The notes under the pieces were generated by a model. The model saw nothing but the letters and a program-made list of their open reading frames with translations. It was not told where the DNA came from and did not search any database. Below, piece by piece: positions 62,925 through 64,000 of a stretch of DNA of 64,000 bases. The stretch covers positions 868,001 to 932,000 of the forward strand of contig CM067081.1 in assembly GCA_034008185.1 (NCBI GenBank). The letters run 5' to 3'. The DNA is from Gorsachius magnificus. Taxonomy: Eukaryota; Chordata; Aves; Pelecaniformes; Ardeidae. Position 1 is the first letter of the stretch, and the number at the start of each line of letters is the position of its first letter. Both the position numbers and the translations under genes were made by a program.

Positions 62925-64000
62925 TTTTTGCTGGATTTGCCCCTTTTCTGGCTAGCATGGCCCCTTTTCTGGCTAGCATGGACCTTTTCTGGCTAGCGTG
63001 GCCCCTTTCTGGCTAGCGTGGTCCCTTTTCTGGCTAGCGTGGCCCTTTTCCGGCTAGCATGGCTCCTTTCTGGCTAGCGTGGCCCCTTTTCTGGCTAGCA
63101 TGGTCCCTTTTCTGGCTAGCCTGGACCTTTTCTGGCTAGCATGGCCCCTTTCCTGGCTAGCGTGGCCCCTTTTCTGGCTAGTGTGGCCCTTTTCCAGCTA
63201 GCATGGCTCCTTTCTGGCTAGTGTGGCCCCTTTCTGGCTAGCGTGGCCCCTTTTCTGGCTAGCATGGACCTTTTCTGGCTAGCATGGCCCCTTTCTGGCT
63301 AGCGTGGCCCCTTTTCTGGCTAGCGTGGTCCCTTTTCTGGCTAGCGTGGCCCCTTTCTGGCTAGCGTGGTCCCTTTTCTGGCTAGCGTGGCCCCTTTTCT
63401 GGCTAGCATGGCCCCTTTCGGGCTAGCGTGGCCCCTTTTCTGGCTAGCATGGACCCTTTTCTGGCTAGCATGGACCTTTCTGGCTAGCATGGCCCCTTTC
63501 TGGCTAGCGTGGCCCCTTTCTGGCTAGTGTGGCCCCTTTCTGGCTAGCGTGGCCCCTTTCTGGCTAACGTAGTCCCTTTTCTGGCTAGCATGGCTCCTTT
63601 CTGGCTAGTATGGCCCCTTTTCTGGCTAGCATGGACCTTTTCTGGCTAGCGTGGCCCCTTTCTGGCTAGCGTGGTCCCTTTTCTGGCTAGCGTGGCCCCT
63701 TTTCTGGCTAGCGTGGCCCTTTTCTGGCTAGCATGGCTCCTTTCTGGCTAGCGTGGCCCCTTTTCTGGCTAGCATGGCCCCTTTTCTGGCTAGCGTGGCC
63801 CCTTTTCTGGCTAGCGTGTGTGGCCCTTTTCCAGCTAGCATGGGTCCTGTTCTGGCTAGCATGGCCCCTTTCTGGCTAGCGTGGCCCCTTTTCTGGCTAG
63901 CGTGGCCCTTTTCTGGCTAGCATGGCCCTTTTCTGGCTAGCGTGGCCCTTTTCTGGCTAGCGTGGCCCCTTTTCTGGCTAGCGTGGTCCCTTATCTGGCT
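62925..64000 (+). repeat. 21-bp satellite-like array, about 50 copies, runs off the window
   Basis: Units TGGCCCCTTTTCTGGCTAGC plus A/G, 20-22 bases long, nearly every one with GCTAGC. Variation is mainly ATGG/GTGG and CCCC/ACC/TCC, with a few degenerate units (CCAGCTAGC, GGCTAACG). In one frame a full unit reads PLFWLAW, but mixed unit lengths break the frame, so it is not coding. Confidence 0.97.

Noticed and set aside
62925..63016. A PLFWLAW heptad-repeat peptide at the start of the satellite
   Set aside because: Unit length varies between 20 and 22 bases, so the frame is lost after a few copies.

Overview
The window is nuclear DNA from a bird. Three things show this. Many truncated CR1 LINE copies carry the typical avian 3' octamer tail built on ATTCTATG. 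There is a solo LTR of a well-known avian endogenous retrovirus type. Two genes have clear vertebrate orthologues whose products match the human proteins closely. The right third is very GC-rich and full of minisatellites.

Layout. From 1 to about 44,855 lies the 5' part of CLPB (mitochondrial ankyrin/AAA+ disaggregase, also called SKD3) on the minus strand. Five coding exons are present: 44567-44855, 39949-40000, 25051-25137, 9558-9661 and 2479-2607. All junctions keep the reading frame and carry GT/AG signals. They encode the N-terminal region and the first part of the ankyrin domain. The rest of the gene, including the AAA+ ATPase, lies left of base 1. The introns are long and hold about twenty CR1 fragments, one solo ERV LTR with a 5-bp target duplication, a second ERV-related segment with tandem expansions, and several AT-rich islands with homeodomain-like motifs.

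From 44,856 to 50,460 lies a GC-rich intergenic interval. It holds a probable CLPB promoter with ZNF143/SBS-type motifs, two large (CA)/(TG)-rich minisatellites, one CR1 fragment, an AT-rich non-coding island and a 500-bp C-rich tract.

From 50,461 to about 58,070 lies the complete STARD10 gene (START-domain lipid transfer protein) on the plus strand: six coding exons, 270 residues, and a 3'UTR with paired AATAAA signals. From 58,071 to 64,000 no gene is recognised. That stretch holds several minisatellites, a CpG-rich block at 61.5-62.8 kb, and a 21-bp tandem satellite that runs off the right edge.

CLPB and STARD10 are head to head. They act in different places (mitochondrial intermembrane-space protein disaggregation versus phospholipid transfer), and nothing in the sequence suggests a joint function. 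In human they lie on the same strand with PDE2A and ARAP1 between them, so the arrangement here points to a rearrangement in one lineage. No novel enzymatic or defence system is visible. The most unusual items are a 37-bp tandem array grown out of a CR1-like 3' tail, an internally deleted CR1, the edge satellite, and regulatory-looking palindromes in STARD10 intron 1.
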